Part shown: positions 19,838-31,600 of the stretch, one piece after another
How positions within the stretch are numbered: position 1 is the stretch's first letter
How the letters are laid out: each line of letters opens with the position of its first letter
NCBI GenBank assembly: GCA_907165135.1
Contig: OU015568.1
Location: 2,550,501 to 2,614,500 of the forward strand
Length of the DNA: 64,000 nt
Reading direction: 5' to 3'
Source: Oikopleura dioica
Taxonomy: Eukaryota; Chordata; Appendicularia; Copelata; Oikopleuridae
Position numbers and translations under genes: made by a program
Notes under the pieces: generated by a model
What the model was told of the DNA's origin: nothing
The model's database searches: none
Seen by the model: only the letters and a program-made list of their open reading frames with translations

Positions 19838-22563
19838 TTAATTTGCAGAGGAAGTAACTTTTGGAATAAGAGTAAGGGTGTATGCTTCTTCCAAGAGATA
19901 CCATTCTTCATATTGAATTTCACCCGATACAAGGTCAGAAGGATCAAAGAATGGTTTGAATTTTGAGATCCGAATTACTAATTTATCGTTAACGTGACCT
20001 GAATTAAAAGATATAACCTGGAGAGTCAATTAAAAACTGATTGTTTTGGAGAACGTATTCATTGTTTTCGACTCGATCCATTGTCATCTGATGATAAAAA
20101 ACATTTCTATGTGGAGATTCTTTTTCTGGGTCGAATACATAAGCAGCCGTTGCAGTTACTGGTCGAGCAAATGTGAAGTTTTTATTCAATATAACTTAGT
20201 TCTATTGAGTCACTTTTTATTTTTTAGGCTACCTTTCTCATAAATGCATGTTGACTCAATCGGTTTCGGATTTGCAGGGCCGCCAAGAAGTCTTATTATA
20301 TCCCAGCCACTTTCCATCAGATAAGTTTTTTGACAAAGACGCTGGAGTAGAATTTCAATTTGACAAAGAGCAACGGACTGAATATCCTGTTCTTCTTCAT
20401 TCGGGTTTAAATTTAGCCCAACCATACTTCGAGGATAAACAACCATTAAAATAGTTGACAGAATATCTTCAAACGAATGAGTTTCATATTTATCAATAAA
20501 ACAAAGATCATTTTTCATCGCGTGACGAAGAAGCGAACAAACAGAAATCGGAACACAAAGTTGACTATTTTTCTGGTCTATGATATTTTTGGTTAGATTT
20601 TTCATATCTCCATGAATGTGTTTTGTGAAGTTTTGCTTCAAATTCGACATTTGTAAGGATTTTGTCAAATTTGGATCGTCAAGACAGAATGACGAATCGG
20701 CATCTTCAAGTGAAATGATTTTTTTAATTTCGGCAAAAATGTCGAAATGCCAATTCTTGATTTCATTTATTGAAAAACCGTTGCAGCCCTGAATTCAAGA
20801 TATCTGAATCAAAAAACAGACCTGCTCTAAGTACAAGTATTTTAAACTTACTTTCACGATTAAGTCAATTCGACTTCTCTCTTCATCACTTATTGGCTTA
20901 TATAGCAGAGTCCATGTTGTTCTCCAGCTACAGAAAAGAAAATACCAGAAATTTTCTACATTGTACCCAGCTCCAGTTGTAAATTGACCTTGATAAGAAA
21001 ACCCAGGCGACCCAGCAGCTATGAACGTCAAACAATTTATAATAACTTCTTAACCTTACGACGACAAAATGAAATTTCACCCGCCGACGACAAATGTGCC
21101 ATATATGGCACATGTGCGAAATAATCTGTTTTGATGTTCAAAAATTGACATTTTATGTTATCTTTCTGAATTTAAGACATTTCAGGCTTTATGGCATCAT
21201 TTGACATCAAATAACATGTGGTCGGTGTCAGCAATGATTATGGCCCTTTTGTGAGAGAGAATTACGCACAATGCTTTTGCGGCAGGAAAAAGTCCCACCG
21301 ACGACAAATATGCCAAATATGGCACATCGCAATACATTCTTGTGCCATATATGGCACACGACTAGCGAAGCTAAATTCGCCTTTTTGACATATTTGTAGC
21401 GAACCTAACCCAACCAAAGGTCTACCAAGTGAAAGTTTAGCGAAAAGTAGGGCCTTAAAGGGGGGTCGGTGAAATTCCTTCACCACGATAAATATGAGTT
21501 ACGGGCATCTGAAAGCCTTTGTGCCATATATGGCACACTTGTCGTCGTAAGGTTAACTTACATAGTGAGTTATTCCATCGATATTTTGAACCACTGCGCG
21601 TGTAGCCCATTTTTCTGTAGCCAATGTTACCGGTTTGTTCGCTAACGAGGCCGAAATCAATTATTTTTGGAGTTTCATCAAGCATGAGAATATTTTCCAA
21701 TTTTAAATCGAAATGATACATTCCAATACTGCGCAAATAATTAAGACCCATTAAAATCCCCCAGCCAATATTTTTACGCGTCTCAAGTGTGATCGTTTCG
21801 TATCTCAACAGGACTCTCAAGTCAACTTCGGCTCTTTCCATAATTGTGATCCACCCGAGACAGTCCGATTTTTGTTCATCCTTTTTGTGGTAGAGTTCTA
21901 TATTTGAATAGTTATGTATCACGTTTCTATGGATCGGAATCGAAATAACATTTTCTTTTCTCTTTTCTTTTTCAGCGCGAGCAAAATCTTAGAATATTGA
22001 AAAATTTAATGAGCCTTGAATTTCAGACCTTTCGAAAGATGAATATTGTATGCAATCATTTTAGAATCAAAGAACTCTGTAAAAAGAAAAGGGTCAAAAG
22101 GCTGAACCCTCACAGCTGTTCTTAAATGGCCGAAATCGACACCAAAAATGATCGCTTCTCCTCCAGAAGATAAAATCTCAAAGTCTTCCGATAGCTCCCA
22201 CTGGCCCCCTTCTTCTTGTATTTCCCATCGACTGATATCTTTGCCCAACAAAGTTTTATCAGCTTCCAATATCATCTTTTGAGTAATGTTTATTTGAAAA
22301 TTTTCCAGCTCTTGTCGCCCAAGATGAAGAATATATCCACGATCACCATCAAAGCAAAAATAATTCCAGTGAAAAGCATTGTCGTCATCGTCAAAATCCA
22401 TTCGTTCGATAGCTGAGATCAACCTACATTTCTGCGTCCTCGTTGTTGTTCTTTTGAGTTTTGGCAAAAATCCACCGAGCCATTGTTCTATTTTATGTTT
22501 CGCTAATTCAGGCGTAAAGGTCTCGTTTTTCTTTGTTGATTTCATTTTAATGATTTGGTTCAC
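19838..22563 (-). CDS. Divergent protein kinase fused to papain-like domain
   Basis: Six minus-strand exons (22029-22563, 21562-21987, 20852-21018, 20233-20788, 20055-20194, 19838-20017) stay in one frame for 667 residues. Residues about 140-380 are a kinase: degenerate Gly loop ILSSGGEAIIFGV, TAVRV where VAVK is expected (Lys to Arg), HFDLKLEN for HRDxxxxN, and an intact DFG. The C-terminal half has QLCVPISVC, a conserved-looking VYPRSMVGLNLNPNEEE and FYHQMTM, with an Asn 17 residues after the His. Cys, His and Asn in this order and spacing fit a papain-type triad. The peptidase reading is inference; an orphan domain is possible. The kinase part may be weak or inactive because of the Lys change. 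A TTAA element sits in intron 2. Two separate genes cannot be excluded, but the exon phases match all the way. Confidence 0.65.
21054..21552. mobile_element. TTAA-flanked MITE with palindromic core
   Basis: Perfect 14-bp inverted ends CCTTACGACGACAA and TTGTCGTCGTAAGG are each flanked by TTAA (21050-21053 and 21553-21556), as in piggyBac-type insertion. Inside are four copies of the palindrome GTGCCATATATGGCAC (near 21098, 21311, 21342 and 21521; the second is imperfect). No coding capacity. It lies in intron 2 of the kinase gene, five bases from the donor. Confidence 0.8.
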
Positions 22564-22906
22564 AAAACGAGCTCTCTACGATTCTTCAAAGTTAAATGAG
22601 AAATCCGAATGTTAACCAGTTTAAATTTGTTTGACCTGAAATATTTACACAGACATAATAAAAATCACGCTAACTTAAAATTTTATGTTTGAATTGACGC
22701 ATTTTTAGGTCCGTGTAGACACAAAAGTCTTCAGATAAAGTTTAAACGCATCACACTTCTGTTTAAATTATTCGCCTTGAAAGCGTTAAAAGTTCATCTC
22801 TTGCCGAATCTTGACCTAACATTTTATTGCCGAGAAAAAAAATATTGACTTCACACATTTAATTTACTGCAAAAATTACACCTTCTATGTCAAAGTGAAA
22901 ATTAAA
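22564..22906. other. Short spacer between divergent kinase and lectin genes
   Basis: 343 bp separating two divergently read genes, AT-rich, with no clear TATA box. Probably holds both promoters. Confidence 0.4.
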
Positions 22907-25448
22907 ATGAGATGGCTACTACTTCATTTTAATTTATTCCTTTTATCCTTCGCGGATTATTGCGATCCAGAGAAATGCCCCAATCTAGGTTCTTTACTTT
23001 CTTGTGGCGTGGTTCTAAGTGAGGTCGAGGTTGATGGAGAACTAAAGCCGAAATGCGGCTATTTTACGACAGGCTTCAGAGCGCGTTTCAATGAAATTCG
23101 CGATTTTTGCCAGACGATTTCGGAAGAAACAATCAACCCGATGGATGATTCGCCTGGGGCTGGAACTGGAAACATCGTCTCCTTCAAAAACCTGCAAGAA
23201 AACGAACGAGTGTATTATCATGTTCGAAACGTAACTGGAATAGCCCCTGATTATACCGTCTTTCCATATGGCTACCCGTATATTGGCTTGAGAAAAAACT
23301 GCGAGGACTGTCCTCATTTCTGGCAAGATGGCTCTGTTTTCAGCTTTACGAACTGGTACGACAATGAGCCCAGAATGGTTGAGTACTACAATTGTGGGCA
23401 AATTCAAGGACAGAGATTCAAAATAATATTTTCCGAAAATTTTTTTTAAGAGAAATGTTAAAAAAATTTTCAATTTTCAATAATTTTTTAATCTTCGATA
23501 GTGAGTGGTAATTTTAATGGAAGATGGCGAAACACTATTTGTTCTGGAAATTACCCTGGCTATTGCGAATATTTCCCAAAAGGTCGCCCTGAGCCGCTGA
23601 AAGTACCAAATTTCCCCGATTCCATCCCATTCGGAGGGTGCAAGCCTGGGTGGTGGCGATTCGGTGGCTTTTGCTACAAAGAGTTCGGCATTTCTTCAAA
23701 TTTTTGGGATCCAAGTAGCTTCAAAAATTTCGCAGATGCAAATGCTAGCTGCAATGCGGAGTGGGAAGGCGCAACTTTGGCTCGAGTTCCAACAAGTCAG
23801 CACAACTCGGTCGTGGCTTCCCTTCTTGGTCCATTAAAAAGTGGGTATTCGCCATGGATCGGCATTTCTACTTTTACTTATGCAGAGTACAATTTCGCCC
23901 AAATCAACGGAGACAGGTTGATCTACTCCAATTGGATGCCTCACCACCCAAATCACCTTCAAAATGGACTCGAAGACTGTGTCGAATTAAAATGGTCGAC
24001 TGAATTTTCATATTTCGGTGTCTCTCGCCTCGGGCAATGGGAAAATCGCCCCTGTACAGAGGAAAAACCTTACGTCTGCTCACATGAAGAAAGTGGAGAA
24101 TTTCAAACATACGAGTATCCTGATGATTATGTATACCCGGAAGCAGGAGTGGAATGTGCAGAGAGCTGGTTGCCAAAAGAATATGGCTGCTACAAAATCT
24201 TCTTGGAAGAGAAGAGCTTCAATGATGCGAATAAATACTGTAGTGATGAGGTGAAGCAGCGAATGCCAAATGCAAACGGAAGTCTCGTTACATTCTGGGA
24301 TGACTACGAGCAGAACCTCGCTTTCTCATTCTTTCGGGACGATACTGTACCCGCTCGAGATGAAATAAAATTAGAAACTACTTTCTCAAAAGGAATCTGG
24401 GTTGGGATGACGAAACAACGACAGGGCTACTTTCGCGACTGGCGCTGGGTGGATTTTTGGCCTATCGAGGGAACTCAGTGGGCCATCGGCAGACCTGAAA
24501 AAGGCAATTCAACGAGCAGAAAGGAATGTGCGTATTTGACAAAAGACAACACTGTTTACGACGAAGATTGTAATGAAAAGATGCCGTTCATTTGCAAAGC
24601 CGCATTTGGCAACAATTCATATCACTGGGGTGGCGTTTCGGAGGCTCTTGGAGAAAAACTAGGATGTGATGATGGATGGTCGAATTTTGGCGATCATTGT
24701 TTCAAAGGATTTACAGTAAGCTCGGAGAAGGTTTTCTATTTCACAAATTTTATAGGAGCAGATGACGTGGCAAGACGCTAGAAAATCATGCGTTGCTCAA
24801 GGTGCAGATTTGCCTTCTATTCATTCGAGATATTCTAACAACAGAATTCAGCAAATTTACAGGTAAAACACATTGATGGAGTATGAGATTCTTATTTTAG
24901 AAACTTGACAATTCTTGACGAAAACGAGTCTGGCCCCTGGATTGGTCTTATCACTTACCCAAGCTACACCTGGGTCGACAACACCGGCCTGTCTTACGTA
25001 AACTGGGCATATGGAGAGCCAAATAACATCAATGGGGGAGAAGCGTGTGGCCAAATGTACCAAACAGGATCATGGAACGATGAGAATTGCGATTACCAGC
25101 ATCCTTACATTTGCCAAAAAATAGCTACTTATGAAAACTGCGTTTATGCAAAAGCCTCGACGAATGGGTTTCCTGAACAAGTGGGACCGGCTGGAATCAA
25201 CGAAGTCGAGTGCGTCTTTGAGTACAATGCCTGTTGGGATCCCTTCAATCCGGTAAAATGTTTCAAGGAACGGTTTGAGAAAAAAAAAAATTTTATGAAA
25301 GAATTCTCGTTCAAACTTCAAAAAGCCAGTAAAACAAAAAGAATCGCTTCATCCTGGAATCACCGCAGGAGCGGCAGTTGGAGCAACTCTCGCTGTTCTC
25401 GCCGCAGTTGGTGGAGGATACTACTATTACAAGAATTTCTACTACTGA
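22907..25448 (+). CDS. Membrane C-type lectin with four CTLDs
   Basis: Five exons (22907-23414, 23502-24715, 24756-24862, 24901 to about 25259, 25330-25448). A signal peptide (MRWLLLHFNLFLLSFA) is followed by four C-type lectin domains: the first ends near ICSGNYPGYCEY, the second begins CKPGWWRFGGFCYKEF, the third CAESWLPKEYGCYKIF, the fourth CDDGWSNFGDHCFKGF. The fourth keeps EPN and WND, the calcium and mannose-type sugar ligands; the other three lack a full EPN/WND set. A C-terminal helix (GAAVGATLAVLAAVGGGYYYY) anchors it with a very short cytoplasmic end. The architecture recalls mannose-receptor-type proteins, so glycan capture at the cell surface is likely. Intron 1 has no GT donor. 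The last donor (25253 or 25260) is uncertain. Confidence 0.82.
23415..23501 (+). other. Non-canonical intron in the lectin gene
   Basis: Between the last aligned CTLD codon and the stop at about 23447 there is no GT at all. A GATTCA...GATAG intron (87 bp) in phase 1 gives QIQGQMSGNFNGRW and completes the first lectin domain. Confidence 0.6.
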
Positions 25449-26039
25449 AATACAGAGAATAAAAAATCGAAAGCTTTTTATGATTTTATTGAGATACAAA
25501 TGATCAAAAACAGCCCGACCCCTTTTGACATAAAATCGCGGCGAGGCCGTTGCCACCGGCTGAGACAGAACCCCACCGGACCAAGGCTTCTATGTGGACA
25601 TTCGATTGGCACATCGCCCGAGCCCGTCCGGGTCCTCACAGATCACCAGGGGACCTGGGTCTGACCCGGTCCTTATGTTTGTTTATGTTGTTGAGAACCG
25701 GGCTGTGATCGAATAGCGCCCGCATTGTGAGTTTTGGCCCAGCGGGAGACCCGGCGCCAGGACCGATGGACGTTGTGCGCCTCAAGCCCCGATTTGCATG
25801 TTTTTTGGCCATCTCGAGCTGTTTTTGCTGTAAAAAAGGACATTTTCTGAAGCAACAATAGCTTGGCTTGAGTTTTCGGATGCTGACAAAGTTCAAAAAT
25901 GAGCACCGAAAACAACTTTTTAGCCGAGTTTTTGTTCCTTCCAAAAATGAAGCATTCAAGGTGGCAAGAGTAGCAGGGTAAGAATGCACTTTTACGAATA
26001 GATACACATACAGAGTTGGGAACAGTTCGGGGAAGTGAT
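25449..26039. other. GC-richer intergenic stretch, unidentified
   Basis: From 25540 to 25800 the base composition is clearly richer in G+C than the surroundings, with runs such as CCGGGTCCTCACAG and GGGTCTGACCCGGTCC (a palindrome). It does not resemble rRNA or tRNA, and no frame has domain features. It may be an old repeat. Confidence 0.35.
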
Positions 26040-26630
26040 TTATTCCTTCTCCTTCATGAGCTCCTTGATGAAGTTCTCGTAGTGGATCTGGCCGTCGGCG
26101 TCCTCAGCACCCTCGAAGATGATTTCGACTTCTTCGACAGTGAGCTTCTCACCAAGAGTGGCGAGAATATGTCGGACCTCAGCGCCCTAGGGAAGCAATA
26201 AATCTAAAGAAATCAAGGAATAGTACAAACCATAACGGTGCCGTTGCCCTCCTTGTCGAAGACTCGGAGACCCTCGACGAAATCCTCGAAGGTACCGTCC
26301 TGCTGCTTCTCAGCGCAGAATTTGACGTGGTTGACGAACTCGTCGAAGTTGCAGGTCTATGAATTCTCGTTAGGGATGAAAAACGATGGTAAGGTTTACC
26401 TTGGTGTTCATTTCTTCCTTCTTAGGGTTGCCAAGAGCTTCGGCAACGTTGGCATTGGTGGGCTTGAAGCCGAGGCCTCGGATGAGATCTCCGACCTGGT
26501 TGAAGTAGAGCTTGCCCTCGCCGGTTCGATCGTAAAGCTCGAAACCGTCCTTGATATCTTCAATCTGATCCTCGGTGAAGTCAACCTAGTAATTGTTTAG
26601 TCCCTCGAAATTATCTCTTTTACTTACCAT
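26040..26630 (-). CDS. Essential (alkali) myosin light chain
   Basis: Minus-strand exons 26628-26630 (only the ATG), 26400-26585, 26231-26356 and 26040-26186 give 153 residues, the usual size for essential light chains. Conserved features are [17 protein letters not shown] at the start, [36 protein letters not shown], and [20 protein letters not shown] followed by [20 protein letters not shown]. The EF-hand loops are degenerate, as is normal for this family, so calcium binding is not expected. The protein clamps the myosin lever arm. The intron directly after the initiator ATG is unusual but common for muscle light-chain genes. Codon use is rich in C/G at third positions, in line with high expression. 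Confidence 0.93.
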
Positions 26631-26958
26631 TTTCTGTGCTGAGTACTGCTGTGCCTTTGTTTGCGCTCAACGGACTACTGAACTAAAAAGCAAAAACGCC
26701 TTTGAGGAGAGAGATGAGAGAGACAGTCAACTGCCCAAATTTGGAAAGGGAGAGTGGATTATCAGGCGCTTTATCACGCCACTGACAAAATTACTAATCG
26801 ACTTTGGGTTCCTATTTTTGGACTGTAGATCACAGGGCGTATTTGGGGATCAACTTTAAATTGACTACAGGAAATGATGCGGTTCTTCTGTATCGAATGA
26901 TATTTTCTGGCCGGAAATTATTCAATTAATTTAGCAAAAAAAGAGTTTTATGTAAAAA

Positions 26959-28598
26959 ATGACCAAAAATGAAAGAAGAATACAAAGAATAGAAAGAATT
27001 TTCTTAGTAGACGAAGAAGATGGCGCAGAAAAGGCTCCATATCCTTTTCATTTCAAAATCGAATGGCCTTGGTACAGGCGCCTACAGGTAAGGAACAGTT
27101 GAAGAATGGCTGAAGAAAAATTTATAGTTTTTTATTGCTTGTTTCACTTTGATACCCTTTCGTGTTATTGGAACGGTCTTATATTGAAATTAACTTGCAT
27201 TTATTTCTATCAAGACCTTGCATAGTTATTATCCTGACGCTTCCTTTTCTATTGGTTTCTTCAAAAATACTCAATTTATCTGATCAGAAAGGTTATTACA
27301 CGAAACCATATCAGATATTTTTCTACAGCTTTTTGCTAAAGGCATGGCTAGATATTCGATGAAATATAAGCTTTCAAAACCATTTGAAGCTCAAATTTTG
27401 ATCAGCCAAACACAAGATAGGTAAATTTATTCTCTTTATTCTCGGCGCTGCAATAAGTCACAAAGGCAGTCCTGCTTCTCGCGACGAAGCGCCAATAATT
27501 GTTCTTGCTCCCCACAGTTTAATTCTCGATTCATGGTTTGCAATTTACCATGGTTTTATCACAGGAGTAGCGCCAAATTCGGTCGCCCAGAGTGGAGTTA
27601 GAGCAATTCCTATTCTTGGCTCAGTTATGAAAAGCTGTGGGGCCATTTTTGTCGACCGCGAAAATCGCAAATCACGCTCAAAAACTGTTCACGAAATCAT
27701 CGAACGAGTGCAATCGGAACAGCCTGTTCCACAGATTAGTTTATTCCCGGAAGGAACTGTTACAAACGGCGAAAGTCTCGTTCAATTTAAAGTTGGCGCG
27801 TTTATTCCAAAAGGTAAAAATCCTTATTACTCCCGAAAGTATCTTTTACCTTTCCAAGTTCCTGTCCAGCCAGTATCGATCACCTTTGAGGGATGGAACA
27901 CGGCTGCCTGGGGGCATGAAGGTCTTGGCTGGTATGTTTTTTATACTCTTGGGAATTTTCGAATCAAGGTACTTCAAAAGTATATGATTTTTTGCAATTG
28001 CTTATTCTTTCAGTTGACCTATGACTACCTTCCGGTGGTCCCGCCGCTAGAAAGTGAGGATCCAATTTCCTTCTCCCGGCGAGTTCGATTAATCTTTAGT
28101 GAGCACACGGGCCTTTCATTATCAAATCTTTCTTATGAAAACGTCCGTATTCATGCGGAGCTAGAGAAGCTTGGACTGCCATTTGACTCGATGGACGTGA
28201 ATTTGGGCAAATTGATGAAATGCTTAGACTACAAGGTCAGACCCAATCAATAGATAAATGATCTAATAACCTTTAAAGATCGAAGATGTTCATGTCCGAC
28301 TTCAAGAATTCGCCAAACTTCGTGGTCCAGAAAAGAATGTCATAACCTCAAGCTCATTGGACAAAGCAGTCAATGGAAAATGCGATCATAGTATCACATA
28401 CTTGAAAAGGAAATGCCTCAAGACTTTCATGATAAAAAAGTCTACGAAAATTCTGAGACTCGCCAAAGATTTTACAACCTCCTTGAACGACACAATGGTC
28501 AAGTCGATGCTGTTTGTTATGTCAGAAATCATAAGTTCTATTTTGCAGACTTAGAAGAGCGAATTTACTGGAAAAATCGACTGAGTTCTAGCGAATAA
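26959..28598 (+). CDS. LPCAT-like lysophospholipid acyltransferase
   Basis: Nine exons (26959-27087, 27128-27170, 27226-27254, 27329-27420, 27458-27813, 27859-27968, 28014-28235, 28279-28368, 28410-28598) give about 419 residues. The acyltransferase block is plain: APHSLILDSW holds the HX4D catalytic motif, GAIFVDREN is motif II, and SLFPEGTVTNGESLVQFK contains the EGT acceptor motif. An N-terminal hydrophobic pair precedes it, as in LPCAT1/2/4, which acylate lysophosphatidylcholine and related lipids at the ER. No EF-hand is seen in the C-terminal part. Intron 2 needs a GA-AG border (ATTG|GAACGG), and exon 3 is only 29 bp; those two joins are the weakest. It is transcribed away from the myosin light chain gene. 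Confidence 0.82.
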
Positions 28599-28671
28599 AA
28601 TGAGAATAAATAGATTCGATTCTTTGTTTAGTTATTTACATGATTAAAAAAGTTGAAATTGGAAGTTTTTT

Positions 28672-31600
28672 TTATACAGAATGGATCTTTTTACAGGCTC
28701 CGCGTCCAAAGTTTCGATTGTTTTGCATGATGAAATTCATCAAATTGAAGAATTTGTGATTCCAAGCCGCGTCACAGTGGTTTTTAAGATGGTCGAAAAG
28801 CTGTTCGATTCGCTGGATTTTCTGGCACTGCGGCTCGTTTTCCGGGAAATGGAGCAGATGACAAGGGATAGCGTCGATTTTGGCCTGGTGGCAGTTCCAG
28901 TGCGGCACAGTTAGATCCCTTATTTTCTCCATTTCCTCGATAATCGCAGCGAAATAGCTTTGAATTTTGATCGAGTATTTTGGAAACTTAAATTTTTTTC
29001 GAAATATCGGTCAAAATTGACAAATTCCAAGTCGAAAATTTGCACAATCCAGATTCTTCGTATTTTGAAAAGTGGGAGTTTTGAAAACTTCTAGCGGCAA
29101 AATTCCCTTCTGGATGACATGAAACACCATCGCCTTGAAATCCAGGTTCACAGACGCATTTGAAGCTGCCGGGAGTATTGATGCATTTTGCATTTTCGCA
29201 GCAGTTGTCAGTTCCAATAGAGCACTCATCTATGTCTTCACATTCGCTGAAATTTTTGAAGACTTGAATTTTCATGACAATTATTATTTACCCCGATGAG
29301 CTAAGAGCATGTCTATGTTGATTGCAAATGCAAGTCCCATCGTCGCAAGTTGAGCTGGAAGGGCACTTATGGCAGGCTTTTTCGGTTATCATTCTTTCTA
29401 ACTTGAGAGCTTAGATTCTAAGCCTAAGAAACCATAACTATTGTATATTTATGAATAATTTCCGTTTTTTTAGGATTAAACTTCCGAATTTAGCTTTTGA
29501 TGGTGAGCCTTAGCGTGACGCCCTTGAGTTTGCTTTGATTTGTCACGTGACTAAATTAAAAAAAAGGATAACTTCTCTTTCGGTTTTCTACAGAAGAATC
29601 CATCGCCTACATAATCATCTTGGCACTTACACCTTTGAGCACTAAAATAATGATAGGAGGATCAACTGGGGCGCAAATAGAATCTAATAATAACCTATTT
29701 TTGCAAGTCGCAAATTTATGGCAGCTAGCGCAGGGGTCGAATTTGACGCAGTGATATCCGTCGCCATGGTATCCATCGACGCACTCGCAGGTTGGATCTC
29801 CACCGAGGGATATTTTGCACTGCGCGTTTTCGGAGCAATTGTGGCGAGCGCAAGGCTCGTTTTGGAGACAGATGGTAAATCCGTCGCCGAAGTAGTCTTG
29901 ATTGCATTCGCAGGTGCATTCTCGAGAGCCAGAGATGAATGAGATTGTCTTTTTCATATTTAAGACCAAGTGATAAAAACGAGTGCTATCAAGCAAAAGA
30001 AAAGACCATAAAACAACCAATTACCAAAAATATAAGAATATTTATCGATTGTGTCGTTTTTGAAATTGATTTTCGATAATAGCAATTGATATTTATCATA
30101 AATTCCCTAACGAATTAACAAACTATTTAAAAAATAATTTTAAACCAGCTCCCTTATCCAAACATTTCCTGGTGAGCATTCTCCGCACATTTTAACCCTG
30201 CACAGGGATCCAAAGATCTGGGCTTCTGACAAACAAAACCATTTCCAACGAATCCGTCATTGCAGACGCAATCATAATCATCTTGCGCTAAAACGTTTTC
30301 TTTCTCGACACATTTGGCTTCTTCATCGCAATTGTGATTTTTGCAAGGATCCAGTTTTTCGCAAGAAAAGCCATCTCCAAAGAAGCCTAGGTTACAGGAG
30401 CAACTGTAGTTGACATCGTGGCCGAAGATGGAAGAGGTACATTTCGCGTTTTTCGAGCAGCCTCCGTTTCTAACAAGACAGGGGTCTTTCGGAACGCATC
30501 TTTCTAATTTTCCGACTAAATTTCGGTCGTCGATGAAGCCATCTCTGCAAATGCATTTTGCGCGATTTTGGTTTCCAGTTACGCAATCAGAAAAAGTAGG
30601 ACATTCGACAGTCGCGCATGAATCAATTTGTACACATTCTATGTGCCCATTGCCAGTGAAGCCTGGAATGCACTCGCAATCGTAGCCATACTTGAGATCG
30701 ACGCAGTTGGAGTTGTCAACACACTTGTGTTCGCCGGTGAGGCACTCGTTAACTGGGCAGATGACTGAGTCGTGGAAACGGGTGATCCAGTCGTCCCATT
30801 TTATTCTAGAAAAAAATCATAAATCTTAAAGAGAAGAAAGTGAAGAAATCGTAGCACTGTATCTTGAGTTACCTGTAATTCATATCGCAGGTTTCAAAAA
30901 CCTGCCTCGTCAGCTTTGTCACGTGAGAGAAAAGATCCTCTGGCGTCATTCTCTTGGCTCTGAAGACATTCAGAAACTCGCAAGAAATCTCGACTGCGCT
31001 TGGGCTGCATGTGACCCAGGAGCGCTCAGTTGAAATATTCGATAATAGCTGAAGTTCTGAGGAGAGGATTTCGAGGTGTTCTCTTGCGTCTTGTGGGGAG
31101 CAAAGATCTTGAATCTTCGATGTCACGTCAGAAAGAGAGCAAAGCTCGAATGCTTCGATTGCGCACTTTTCTCCATCGTTTCCCAAGTCGCAATTCTTTT
31201 TCATGCGGCAAGAAAAACCATCTCCGTCAAAACCACTTTCACATTCGCAGTCAAAACCGTCAGCCAAATCGATGCATTTTGCGTTTTCGGAGCAAGTATG
31301 CAATCCTTGAGCGCATTCATTAATGCTCTGTCTGCAAACTCGCCCGTTTCCATGAAACCCTTCTTCAGTCTTGCAGTCACATTTGTATCCATTTATCAAA
31401 TCAATGCATTTCGCATTTGCATCACATTCATGAGTGCCCAAAATGCATTCGTTCACCGGCGCCGCGCAGTGATAGCCATTTCCGAAAAATCCGCTTTTGC
31501 AAGAGCAATCGTATCCTCCTTGGCGGTCTTCGCATGTCGCGTTCTCGTGGCATCGATGAGAACCGTCCTTACACTCGTCGATTTCCTTCTCGCATTTGAC

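Noticed and set aside
25540-25800. rRNA fragment
   Set aside because: The GC-rich words do not match conserved rRNA motifs that I know; left as unidentified sequence.
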